Positions 1 through 11,600 of a stretch of DNA of 36,384 nt are shown piece after piece. A program made the position numbers and the translations under genes. Position 1 is the stretch's first letter, and each line of letters opens with the position of its first letter. The notes beneath the pieces were generated by a model that was given only the letters and a program-made list of their open reading frames with translations, made no database searches and was not told the DNA's origin. The stretch is from Chara braunii (taxonomy: Eukaryota > Streptophyta > Charophyceae > Charales > Characeae): NCBI GenBank assembly GCA_003427395.1, contig BFEA01000029.1, positions 4,295,238 to 4,331,621 on the forward strand, read 5' to 3'.

Positions 1-54
1 AAATAGCTGCCGTTCCACCTCTTCAACACCAACGCACGCCACTACTTGCTCACA

Positions 55-131
55 CGTGCGCTGTGGTGAAGTGGTATACACGCGCGCATGGCTCAGTGCG
101 TGCCCGGGTTCAAGCCCCGGTGGCTGCAATT
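55..131 (+). repeat. tRNA-like sequence with Pol III box A and box B (SINE head or tRNA relic)
   Basis: TGGTGAAGTGG (63-73) resembles an internal box A, and GGTTCAAGCCC (107-117) matches box B at a tRNA-like spacing. The T arm folds exactly (CCGGG / 7-base loop / CCCGG). The 3' acceptor strand TGGCTGC has no pairing 5' partner (GCAGCCA is absent), so an intact tRNA gene is unlikely. A tRNA-derived SINE or decayed tRNA fits better. Confidence 0.45.
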
Positions 132-276
132 GCAAGACTATGGATTTATAATATATCCGGGAGCGGGGCGGGGCGGGGCAGCGTGGGCACGTGGCGCGTG
201 CGTGTGCGTGCGGCGGCCTTGGCCTTGGCGCGCACGTGCGTGGTGACGCTCTCTCTTTTCGCCACGTGTCCGCGCT

Positions 277-370
277 GTTTTCCACCAAAAAACCCTGAAA
301 ATCCCGCTGTCGAGATTACACCTGTTTTCCACCAAAAAAACCCTGAAAATCCCGCTGTCGGGATTACACC
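277..370 (+). repeat. 47-base tandem repeat, two copies
   Basis: GTTTTCCACCAAAAAA followed by CCCTGAAAATCCCGCTGTCG and GATTACACCT is repeated in tandem, starting at 277 and 324. The copies differ by one A in the A-run and one substitution. Confidence 0.85.
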
Positions 371-1889
371 TATCCCGCACCCGCTGTTGCCTGCGGGGGG
401 AAGGGCGGGTTGGAGCCGGGACCGTTCCCGCTCTGATACCAGTGTGCCGGACCCGCCGGGATGACGGTCCGTTAGGATGGAGACGAAGAAGGAGGCAGAG
501 ATGGAGCTGGAGGGGACAGCGCAGCTCCGACGCAGACTCCACACGCAAGTAGTCCAAGATCTGCGAAAGTGAAGAATGCCGAAAAACAGACTGCAGCTGG
601 GGTATACCCCCAGCGGACTGACTGGACTGGACTGGACTGGCCTGGTACCGACCGTGGTACCGGGCGGGATTGGACTGGACTGAAACAATATACGGCCTGT
701 GGGGTCAGGCCACGGCCTGGTCCCACAGGCCGAACTGGCAAATAGCCAAATAGGCCCTGGCTGTAGGCCAGGGCAGATGAAGGCCCGCTGCAGTTCGGCT
801 CTTGTCATCCCGGGCTTGCACTCAATCTTATAGGAGATATTTGCCATATCAATATAGTCCTAATGATTCATAAAAAAACAATACATGACCGCTTGGACCT
901 TAGGGATGTAAGAAACCATATTTGGGCTTTCCACTTTGATTCTCACTCTCCAATATCACCAACCATTTCATCTCTCTTCCATCTATCCTCATGTGCTATA
1001 ATCACGTCTTTGACTTTTTTTTCTGAAAAAGACTGGCACCCTACGGAAGATAACAGTAAGTGCTCTATCTTTTCGTCACTTGACTTTGATCTCATTCAGT
1101 GAGTTGCTAAGCTTGAATCCCCCCTTTTGTGCTGTCAACCTCCACCTCCTGGATCTATATTAGTAGGAAGAATTCCTTCATTGTAACATATCCGCATTAT
1201 TTCTTGGATACGTTCCTCTTCTGGCAAGCATTTGCTCAATACCTGAGGAGGAGACCAAACTCGTCTGTCACCCTGCTCCATTGCCTCTCCCTCCATGGGA
1301 GCCGACAACACAGACGTATGTTCACAACTCTTCTCCTTGCCCTAAACTTAATTCTTCTACAGAGGAAATGGCAACTATTCTCGCTTGGTAGAAACGGGGT
1401 GACCCCCAACACCCCGACTACATCAACTTTTTCACTTACTATGGAGGGCCAGAGGGGACGGCTAGGTGATTCACTATCAGCATCCACCATAGCTAAAGGA
1501 GACGCATGCCATGTGCGTAGGGACTCTCTATGAGGAAGGAGGAAGGAGATAACATCCGCTGCAGGGCCATTCAAGGTGGTAGCACCTGCAGAGCAGGCGT
1601 AAACAACCAGTAGACGGTGCTTAGACCGGTGCACCAGTCAACCACGTGGGATGGGCGCCCCCGTCCGCCGACCGCCCTGCTGGTGGGACGTGGCCCGAGA
1701 ATGTGTGCATAGTCAGTCTCTGCCGAGTCAGTGGCCCAGCTACCAGCGGAAGTTCTAGAAGCCGAAGGGGATTTGATCGAGCGGCATCTCTCTGCGCACT
1801 ACACGGGGGAATCGTGAAGGAAAACACAGTGGGCCCATGACTGCGTTCTAGAAGTTCGAGGAGTTTCGTCGGCTGGCGTAAGAACCTCG

Positions 1890-1984
1890 TTCCACCGCTC
1901 GCCAAATCTTAAAATGGCGAACGGATCTGCCCTCGTTCTTCGGCCAGGTACCTTCAATATTCTCGCATTTGGCGAGCGGTGGAA
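1890..1984. mobile_element. Small inverted-repeat element (MITE-like), 95 bases
   Basis: TTCCACCGCTCGCCAAAT (1890-1907) and its exact reverse complement (1967-1984) enclose 59 bases. Eighteen perfect terminal bases and total size suit a MITE. Flanking target duplications are not clear. Confidence 0.55.
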
Positions 1985-2499
1985 GGAGGACGCCCCACCA
2001 TATTATAAGTAAGAATACAACAAATGAGGTAAGTAAGAGATCATTCTTGCGTTCCCGCTTCGCCGGCGGCTGCCCTAAGGTCCTTTTCCTTTTTTACTGC
2101 CCTAAGATCCTTTTCTTTTTTTACCTTTTTTATTTATTTTAATTTCCGTCCTTTTTTCCGTCCTTTTCACCCCCTTTCCTGCAAGACCCCCACGCCACGT
2201 CCGTAACCCCTTTAACCCCTTTTGCTTGCACCTGTTCCGACGAGCGTCATTCGAAAGGGAAGATTGAGATGGTTGGCAAAAATGAGTGGCGGGGATGTGG
2301 CTATCGAAGTTTGAAGTATACGGAACACCCTACCCAATACCCAAACAATAGGGGTCCAGGAAAGGAAGGATGCATTGGGGGAACTCTGGAAATTGGAATA
2401 GAACGCAGACAGATTTTGGCGGTAGGCGCCGCGTGTGACACGCGGGAGATAGCCGGAAGACTGGCCCACAAGTTTTATTTGTCTATGTAATTGCGGCTA

Positions 2500-2630
2500 C
2501 GGGCAAGAAACGTGGGTGTTATTCGCGCTGTAGTTTTCGCGTCTCCATCTCTGTGACGATCTCTCTCCCCTCCCCACCTGCAGCCACCGGTAGCCGACGA
2601 TTTCTTTCCCGGTTGGCGACACGTGGCACC
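2500..2630 (+). promoter_or_regulatory. HSP60: Probable HSP60 5' UTR / proximal promoter with a G-box
   Basis: The 130 bases before the ATG are pyrimidine-rich (2540-2580) and contain ACACGTGGCA at about 2619-2628, a G-box/ABRE-like core (CACGTGGC) only a few bases upstream of the start codon. No TATA box is obvious at a suitable distance. Two TTCTAGAA sites (1753-1760, 1846-1853) are minimal two-unit heat-shock-element cores but lie nearly 800-900 bases upstream, so their role is doubtful. The transcription start is not visible. Confidence 0.35.
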
Positions 2631-2692
2631 ATGTTCCGCAATCTTCTGCGAGCTGCGCCGGCGGCGCGTTCGGTCGCCATCGCTGCTGCAAG
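2631..2692 (+). CDS. HSP60: HSP60 exon 1 (residues 1-20, presequence)
   Basis: Encodes [20 protein letters not shown] plus two bases of residue 21. It has three arginines and no acidic residues, as expected for a mitochondrial import signal. It ends at AAG|GTATGG in phase 2. Intron 1 (2693-4971, 2279 bases) is the longest. It holds a ~130-base direct duplication (3705-4013), AT-rich ATATAC tracts, a 39-base triplication near its 3' end (4811-4921) and a short GT microsatellite (about 4681-4700). Confidence 0.9.
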
Positions 2693-5600
2693 GTATGGTA
2701 ATCTTTCATCAATCGAATGCGCATTTTTACTTTTTAGCAAGAGCAATCTCTGCTCTCCTTTGCTGTATCTCTTCCTATGACTTTTTCTTCTCTACTCTCC
2801 TTTGCTTTATCTCTTTCCATTTTTTTTTTCTTTCAGATCATGGCTGCTACTGTTTTTGAAAAGGATGGTCGGGGGTGCACTCCATTTTTAGAGATTGAGG
2901 AGTATGCGGCAGATGCAGTGTGTTGTAGTTTTCCCGGTTCTACAGGGGAAGCTGCTGCAGTATGATGAACCCAAGGAGCCGGCGAGAGTGCCGATGATAG
3001 AGTGGTGAGCAGAAACGACAAGTTGTCCTGAAGCTAATAACAAGCTCGTGCGTGTTCAGCTGCTCTTTTCAGTGTCTGCCATTCCTCAGAAAGTGAAGTC
3101 CACACTTCTATCAATGGCATTGAGTTGTCATATGCGTAGTTTTTTTTTTTCTTTCTCCCCCCCCCTTTTGAATTGGCGGCTAACGTCCACCGTCGGGGGT
3201 TTTGCATGTTTGATTTCGTCGTGGCTGACTGGGGTTGCGGTGGATGCGTTCTATTTGTCCTTTGTTCGATTTCTGTCTGCGGCGGGACGTCGACGTTCGG
3301 ACGTCTGGGATGGGGAACTGCGCACTTGATACGTTAACCTCAACGCCAGGCGCAACGCAGCGGTAAGTAAATTTTCTGTGTTCAGGATGTGCATGAAACC
3401 GCCTTTCAATGAAATGCGGCAGCCCGCTCTTGATTAGTCAATCAATAATCACTGACCTCTGCGGGCACTTTCATCATGTGCATGTTGAAGAGGTTCTCTG
3501 GGACGATGATGGATGTGTTGCTGGTATTTTTGCAGAGGTGTTCAGAGGCATGTTGGTTATTAATTGCTTGAGACTGCTTCGCATCCTTATAAATACATAT
3601 GTACATGTATTTATGGCGTTATATTTATATATATGTATAATATACATATGAATATATATAAGTACGGATGAGCTGAAGTATGCATGTGTATTTATGACGT
3701 GGAAACCTATGAATAGTAGTGGAAGAGAATGTTATCTCGTACTCCGTGTTCTTGTATTGAAAAAATGATGAGAGGTTTTGCTATCGAGTGGCAGGATCTG
3801 TACGTGGTCCTTATCAGAAAGGAAGTCCATATGCGTATACATATAAATATACATAAAAAACTATAGGTATTGTGATGACCTATGAATAGTAGTGCAGGAG
3901 ATAATGCTGTCTTTTTCCGTCTCGTAGTCCGTGTCCTTGTATTGAAAAAATGATGAGAGGTTTTGTTATCGATTGGCAGGATCTGTTCATGGTGATTATC
4001 AGGAAGTCAGTCCACCGCACTGAATATATATCAACCACGCTCTTTCCCCGTTGAGATCACGGCTCTGCGATCTAGCGGTGATGTCCGCCGTTTCTATGGA
4101 TTTATCATCAATGCGGCGTGTCATTCAGCGTGCGTATGAGATTACACGGCGGGAAGTCAGTCAGGCGTCGATCCCTGTAACGACTAATTCGCAGTTGATC
4201 GTCGCACGGCGGGAAGTCGGTCTTCATGAGTTGGCGCAAGAGGTTGCATGATTAGGTTCCTGTCATCATGATTGGAGATTACAGGTCCGCCAGACGGTTG
4301 TGTTATAGCCACTTGTTCGTCGATTCTGGTCGTGTCGGATAGTTAAGTATATGTACAGGTTTGGGCCATTCAATCAAATTCGAGGATTTTTATTTTTATT
4401 TCCAGTCCCCTTTCTTTCAAAGAGGGAAATTTGAGTCTGCGAAATTTTTTTGAGTCTGCGGACAATTTTCCTCTTCTTCTGACCAGAACAGACGAAATTG
4501 TTTCCACGTCGCTCTGTGATTTCGGACCAGAACAGGTGGGTTCAGAAATTAAAAATATATATGTCGAAAAAAAAGAAATTGATGCATGCGATCGCTCTGT
4601 GTTTTCGGAACATAGACTTGATGAGTGGATCATTAGAACTCAATCGATCGCTATTCTTCTGCACATGGATTTGTGTTCCCTCTGTGTGTGTGTGTGTGTT
4701 ATTGTCACAATTTTGTACCCCGGCGATGTCGCTGGCTGCTCAGGTTACCGAACAGTCCATTCACCGGTTCCGTCCCCCAGCTTTTTTTTCCCCGTGACCG
4801 CCCTACGCATATCGCATCTCCCTTGTGGTAAGTTTAAATGTTCGATTATATCGCATATTCCTTGTGGTAAATTTAAATGTTCGATTATATCGCATATCCC
4901 TTTTGATAAGTTTAAATGTTCTTTATCTCCTTCTCCTCCAGCCTCCGACTGCGCTCTTCTTAACTCTGTAGCGCTGTGGTCCGCGTGAATGTGTGTCAGG
5001 GATCGTCGCGCCAGACGCAGTGGGTTCGGCATTTCGCCTCGAAGCAAATCGAATATGGAGTTACCGCGCGAGCTCTTATGTTGCAAGGATGCGAACAGCT
5101 GGCGGACGCAGTCAAGGTCACCATGGGTCCGAAGGTACGAGTGAAGCGAACGGCGGTAAAAATTTCGATGTAGGGAGGTAAAAATTGAACGTCGGGAGGT
5201 ATTGACAGGGCGTTGATGATGGGCACCACAATAGATTGAAAAGCCGGTTCATCCAAATCGAAAAATGCACGAGTCTTTTCAGTACAAAATCGAAGAGCTT
5301 CGAGAAATGACAGATGAACTGTAGGGAAGCGAAGTAAGACGGAGTAATTGTGAAGGTGAGATGGTAAATAATTGGAAATGGTCTTTGGGGGGGGGGGGAA
5401 GGGAGGGGAGAGAAGGGGCTGAATGCAGTGCGCCTAATTGCGAACGAGAGGGCAAAATGGCGGAGATGGTCGCTTGGATCGAGTGAGGGAAGGAAGGGCA
5501 GAGGGTAGGGTGATTGTTAGGTTGCAGCAGTGCTGAGCTCATGAAAGGAAATGTTATGAATGATGGGGGTATGAATGATGATGACTTTTAAGCAGGACGC

Positions 5601-8600
5601 TCGTCCAAGAAGAAGGATATATATTATATATATGTGAGGAAGGAAGAGTGGCCTTGTGGAATCTACGTACTGTCAGTGGGGACCACAATGCAGAGGCGAC
5701 GGGGAGTGCGGGAAGTTCTATCTACGTACTGTCAGTGGGGACCACAATGCAGAGGCGACGGGGAGTTCTCTGTGAGGTGTTTAAGAGTATGCACGTGTGA
5801 TGAAGCGAGGGAGTAAGAGAAGCCCTTTGTGAACAAGAAGGCAGGGTAGTAGTAGTACAAGTGGGAGAAACGAAGGCCCCCTGGGGGGGCGGGGGGGTGA
5901 GGGTTTGGCTGGGGCGCAGGATCTCATGTGTGTGGGATAGTGTCTAAATCTCAGCCTTAGTGTTTCCGGGGGGAATAACTTGAATGGGGCATTCATGAAG
6001 CCATTGAGAGGAGCTGGTTGAAGGTCTCGAAGTCGTCGTCGTGCCTAGAGCACAGGTAACGAATCGATAGTCCTGAATGAAACGACTGGGTTGCTTAAGG
6101 TCATCTCGCTCTGTGTGAAGAGGTGCCGCTAATCTGCCGTTATGAGGAGATGGACAAGGTATTGCAGTGGGGTATTGTACTTGTCGGTCATCTCTAAATT
6201 CAATGCACGATGAAGTCATAGACAGGCTGGGTGTTTGGTGATTGCCCATTAACAAAGTACATGGCAGGGGCTTCTTTGCCAGGTTGTTTAACGAAATTGT
6301 ATTTGAGGGGCCTGACGTGGTATCGCGTCTGTAATGTATGTTTCCTCGTTCGGTGTATAGGGCCTCTGCTGTCTGAGCGTTGTGATGAGCGGGGACGTGT
6401 GGCTGTGACTGGGGTTCGGTGTAGGGACTCTGCTGTCTGTGATTGGGACGAAGAGCGCTGGTTATTTGCGTAATGAATGAATAGAAGGTGGTTAGGTAGA
6501 TTCTTTTTGTTTTTTTAAATTATTATTATTGTTTTTTGAATTTAGCGAGTTCCTCACGTTGAATAGGCTTTGTCGAGCTTCCATGCAGCAAAGCGTTTGT
6601 CTAGCGTGCTACTTGTTGCAGGTGAATGTTGTTTGAGTTTGATGATGTCTGAATAAGCGGCCTGATCAAATTGTTGTGTATGTGTATGACAGGGCCGGAA
6701 TGTTGTGATTGAACAAAGCTTTGGTGGCCCGAAGATAACGAAGGATGGAGTCACTGTCGCTAAGAATATCGAGTTTAAGGACAGGTGTAAGAACCTAGGA
6801 GCGAGTCTTGTCAAACAAGTGGCCAATGCCACGAATGACGTTGCCGGAGACGGTAAGTGTGCCTACAGCATCCGTCTTCCTCATCATGCCATATTCTGTA
6901 TCTTGATTCATATCCCGAATCTTATCCTGATTCTTTTGCATGAATCTTCAATTCATGCGCTCTCTGTCGTTTCTGTCGTGGTCGGCATCAGATCTCTGAG
7001 CGGTGTAATTCGGTGCGCTCCCTTCTCAGGTGACATTTTTCCCGCGATACGAGGAAGAAATAGGGTTTTGTCTGACCGGGAGATGACCAATCTACCAAGT
7101 CCGAGTGTTGCTCTTCTGCATGGGATGATGGAAATTTGCAAGCGAGGTGGAGGTTGGGAAGTCGTGCGCATGGAAAGGCTTTGGAGATTCATTCGTGGGG
7201 TGGATTGTTTGTGAACATGCCCATGAAGTTCGCCCATGGGGCAGACGACGGCGACTATGTGTGGGATGGAAGGCGAATTTTACCTATGGGGTGTATTGGG
7301 GAGATTGAACCATTTGGCTGGATGGTGCTGATGAGTGTCATTGGCTGGATGATGCAGATGTGGGGAGAGGGCTCCTGGGGCGGACTGCGACAGAAAAACA
7401 GCGGTCCATTGAGAGGGCGATGGGGATTCATTGCGTTAGGTGTGTAGGGCGTGTGGTGGAGGTTCGACTATGTACGTGGCGGCGGGAATTTGGCGTTTGC
7501 CTTGGTGGGAGGGTGGATATTGCCTACGCGGCCTGATGTGGGGGGAATTGACGAATGAGGCGGAGGGATGGAGATGGGCTTATCGGTGGGCTTAATTATA
7601 CAGTGTTTGCTGAACAATGCCAAGGACCGGGCCATTGGAAAATTTGTTGTACTACCGTCTTCACCCCAATAGAACGCCCGGTCATTATAGCTGTATTTCG
7701 CACAACTTTCGGTCCAGATGCACAGCGATTATGATCGGGCGTTCTATTCGGGTGAAGACGGTAGGCGATTAGCTGGGCGCAAACGGCTTCTGGAGTGACC
7801 GGATGGTGGCGATTGTGATAGACTCGGTGATTGGATGGCAGGGATTTGTAAATTGGCGTCGTCGCGTAGACGGCGGCAATTTTCCATGGTACGAGGCCCT
7901 TAGACCTGGTCTGGGCGGGAGTTTTTGTAACAAAATGAGAATGCCTATGTAGGGTTTTCGGGATATTGCCGACGAGGTGGTCACCGGAGACGACAGGTGC
8001 CGGTGTCATGTGGACAGGGTGGAGAAAGGTTGAGGAGGATGGATTCTGTAATAGGAGTGGCACGAGGCCGTTCTCCTAGAGCAGTGGATAAGTCGAAAGG
8101 GGAAGGAGGAGGGGGGGGCGGCTTTGGACGTCAAAATAAGCCCAGACCGGCAGGGCCGAAAAAGTCGATGAACTCACGATGATGTTAGATCCTTTGAGGA
8201 TAATGAAACCGATCAAGGATTGAGGGGTTAGTATATTTGTCACATCGAAGACGGATTGTGAGTATGGTAATAAGTGCTGGGGACAATCGCGAGCATTTGG
8301 ACTGCATCGGGATTAGGGTGAAGAACCGTCGCCGATCGTTGTACATAGCCCACCTGACTTAGCGATTGGTATTGTATGGCTCTTCGAATATGCTTCGTTC
8401 GATTAATACCGTGTAATTAATTGTCGTGTGTTGATTGATGTATGCGATGCAGGGACGACATGTGCGACCGTTTTGACACGTGCTATCCTCGTAGAAGGCT
8501 GCAAGTCGGTCGCCGCCGGGATGAACCCTATGGACCTCCGGAGAGGCATCAACAGCGCGGTGGATAATGTTGTCAGTCAGCTCAAAGGCAGGGCGAAGAT

Positions 8601-11600
8601 GATCAGCACCTCTGAAGAGATCGCTCAGGTGTGTAACGTAACGTAACGTAACGTAACATCTTGTAAACTTGATATATCTCAACGTAACGTTACGTTACGT
8701 TACGTGAGCCGTCCGTTTGGAGTAAATTTCATGGCAGGTGGTGTTGAAAGGTAGCTTTGCGTGCTCGAGGATATGGAACATTCTGTTTGCCAGCAGGCGT
8801 GTTACATCAATGCCTGGGTATTGAATTTGTCCGTTATATATAGATAATGTCGTTTATCTTTTCTCAGGATTTGTGAAGGGATATCTTGATTGTGCAGTGA
8901 GAAATGCAAGGGCGATGCTTGGGTTCCTGTTTACTGTGCATGAGTGGGATGTGTCTCCTGGTTGTTGACTGTTTGCCACTGTACCGCTGCGCTGGTTCAC
9001 AGGTTGGCACGATTTCTGCGAATGGTGAGCGGGAGATCGGAGATCTGATTGCGAGAGCGATGGAGAAAGTTGGAAAGGAGGGTGTCATCACTGTAGCGGT
9101 AAGTGAATGGTGTTGGCCGAGCTGCTTTGTCGAGTATAACGATGCTTTGCTAAATTCATGAGGATATGGCATTAGGGGACGGAATCCATGCTAGCGACTG
9201 ACTGCGCCTACCTTCTTGCGCCGAATACAACGTACGGTCATTATAGCCGTATCTAGGGTATCTTTCAGTCTAAATACAGCTATAATGACCGGACGTTGTC
9301 TTCGGGGACAGAAGGTAGCTACGTGAGTGTGTTCCTGAGGATGATGGCAGCAGCTGAAGATGGAACGCATCAGGTCTAGTGTTATGGCGTTGACGCTTGA
9401 TGAGGAAACCGGCGCATGATGTGTATATGATGCCATGGGTTCCGGTCCCGGTATATGATGGACGTTCATAGCATCGGTATAATTCTCGTACGGTGATTGC
9501 GGGTGACGATGTGGTGGGGGGATGGAAGAGGAGGTGCGCACGGTTTAATACGGCTAGGGATGGGCGACTCTGAAGCCGAATGAACTAGGTAGTCCAGGTA
9601 TAGTACGGTACCAGTGTGAAGATGTAATGGTCGTGGTATGCCATCGAGGGGCAGTAACGTTTGATGGTTGGGGCTGATGGTGGGATGGAAGAGGGGGGTT
9701 GCACATTGTATCTCTTGATGGATGGGTATGACGAAGCAGAACGAACGTGTGGTGGGTGTACCAGTGGAATGTTAAATATCAATGTTGATGAAACAAATAA
9801 GAATTGCATTCTCACTCCAGACAACAATCTGTCCGTCCGCACCGATGCAAGGATCGAACACGCGACCTCCACGTTAAGAGGTAAACACTTAACCAAAGGG
9901 CTAAGTGGACTGGGGTGAAAGTTAAGCCCCAAGATGAGTACTTAACCCCACCCCAGCACGGGTACTCGTTTTTCCCCGCGACACGGTGTACCCAGTCACA
10001 CACGCGCACCCAACCAGGGTGATCTAGCTTTTGCTTGCTACACGGATGAATCTCGAGTACATCGACATCTTCCCCATGGCACGCAGGGTTTGTGTGAATG
10101 TTGATCGGGCATGGATCGTTGCGTATGTGTGTGTATTGATAGGAAGGTAATGGCCAATCACTTGGATTGATAGGAAGGCAATGGCCAAACACCTGCTTCT
10201 GAACATGATGCTAATTACGTGAAACAACAGTACACATCACTCGTGTTCCATGAACTCAGCTCTTGCGCACATCCCTTGAGGCATGTTTTCACCGGTTGCG
10301 CTCCTGTCTTATCCCCAGGAGGCTCACCCCAAACCCAGTTACCACCTGGTCGTTCCACCACCGATGTGGATTGATTGCTGTGTCCTCTTTTAAGGGAGGA
10401 ATTGTTGACAAGGGTCATTTCGAGGTTGCAGTTCTGCTAGTTGAGTGTTGTGTTTTCTGACAGGTGTGTCTGATTGGATGGTGATGTTCTGCTGTGTGAT
10501 TGGTGTGCTTTGAACCCTGCAGGACGGGAAGACTCTGTACAACGAGCTGGAGGTTGTGGAAGGCATGAAATTGGATAGGGGGTATATATCTCCGTACTTT
10601 GTCACAAATCCGAAGACTCAAAAATGCGTAAGTGTCATGCGCCATGTCGTCGCACGGTTGTGCGAGAAGTATTTAGTGCTCCTCGCGTGTCTTTCTGTGA
10701 TTTGGCAGTGTCATGCGCTCTGTCGTCTGTGCGAGAGAAGGGTTAGTGGTCTTCGGGTGTCTATTTGAGATTTGAGTGTACATAGGTATGTAATATCCAG
10801 AGGGCAGATTTAGAAGAGCGATCTTGTAACAGCGAATATGACAGGCCTTTTATACATGAACAGGGTGATTAATGCGACTGCACTGATTGTCGGTGCTGGT
10901 TGTTAGGGGCACAGGGTGATTTCTGCAACTGCACTGATTGTCGGTGCTGGTTGTTGGGAACACAGGCTGCGGTTTTGTATTATGGAATGGCTTTATCTGA
11001 TACATTATGCGTTTTTTTTCCTTTCCTTTTTTTAAACTAAGCTAACCTGTTTGCTATAAAAAGAAATAAAAGAAAGCTAACGTGTCTGCTTTGTGGTGGT
11101 TGCAGGAACTGGAGAATCCCCTCGTTCTCGTTTTCGAAAAGAAGATCTCCGGCCTTTCGTCAATCCTTCCAATTCTGGAGCAAGTTGTCAGGGTAGGTGT
11201 TATTACCATTCTGTGCCTCGGTACTATCGACAAGCACAAAAGACAAATCATGGCGGTGTATCTTCCATGTTTTAGCGGAAGATACATTATGAAAGTAGTG
11301 GAGCGAGGCCCTCTTGAGTTGTTTGTGGAGGCCCTCTGGGTTGTTTTTGTGCCAGTTCTGAATCATTACTGCCAAGTATCACCGACAAACAATTCTTCAA
11401 TTGGTAAAACCTTTCTCACGCTAAAGACCATCATGGCCAATTTCTTAGTGGATTTGTTTGTCCCGTCTTCCTAAGAGTATGTATACATCTCGTGTATATT
11501 GCTTCAAATTTTCGTCAGATTTTTCCTGGATTCTCTTGAGATTCTCTTCAGATACTCGGCACTGTAACGGTGTTGATGCGGCGTTCCACTACGTCGTTTC

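Larger units (their letters stand above)
1..2499. other. Upstream region without a recognisable gene
   Basis: I find no protein family in this stretch. It holds a tRNA-like element (about 55-131), a 47-base tandem repeat (277-370), short ACTGG repeats (about 617-640) resembling the inverse of GTCCAGTC-rich sequence in the LTR near 30990, an inverted-repeat element (1890-1984), and T/C-rich low-complexity DNA near 2080-2180. The open frames of 60-230 codons on both strands overlap one another and resemble no known protein. Confidence 0.6.

Noticed and set aside
146-847. 233-codon minus-strand open frame upstream of HSP60
   Set aside because: It overlaps other long frames on both strands in GC-rich repeat DNA and covers the 47-base tandem repeat. 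No protein family is recognisable.
2836-2965. Possible alternative exon after TTCTTTCAG in intron 1 ([10 protein letters not shown]...)
   Set aside because: The acceptor looks fair, but the frame does not continue the HSP60 presequence and reaches a stop without a donor that joins exon 2 in phase.
4431-4988. 185-codon open frame ending near HSP60 exon 2
   Set aside because: It runs through intron 1, including the 39-base triplication, which produces the repeated peptide in its C-terminal half. No start context or homology supports it.
4998-5002. CAG|GGATCG as the exon 2 acceptor
   Set aside because: Joining here gives the wrong phase after exon 1. The upstream CTGTAG|C at 4971/4972 keeps the frame and has a better pyrimidine tract.
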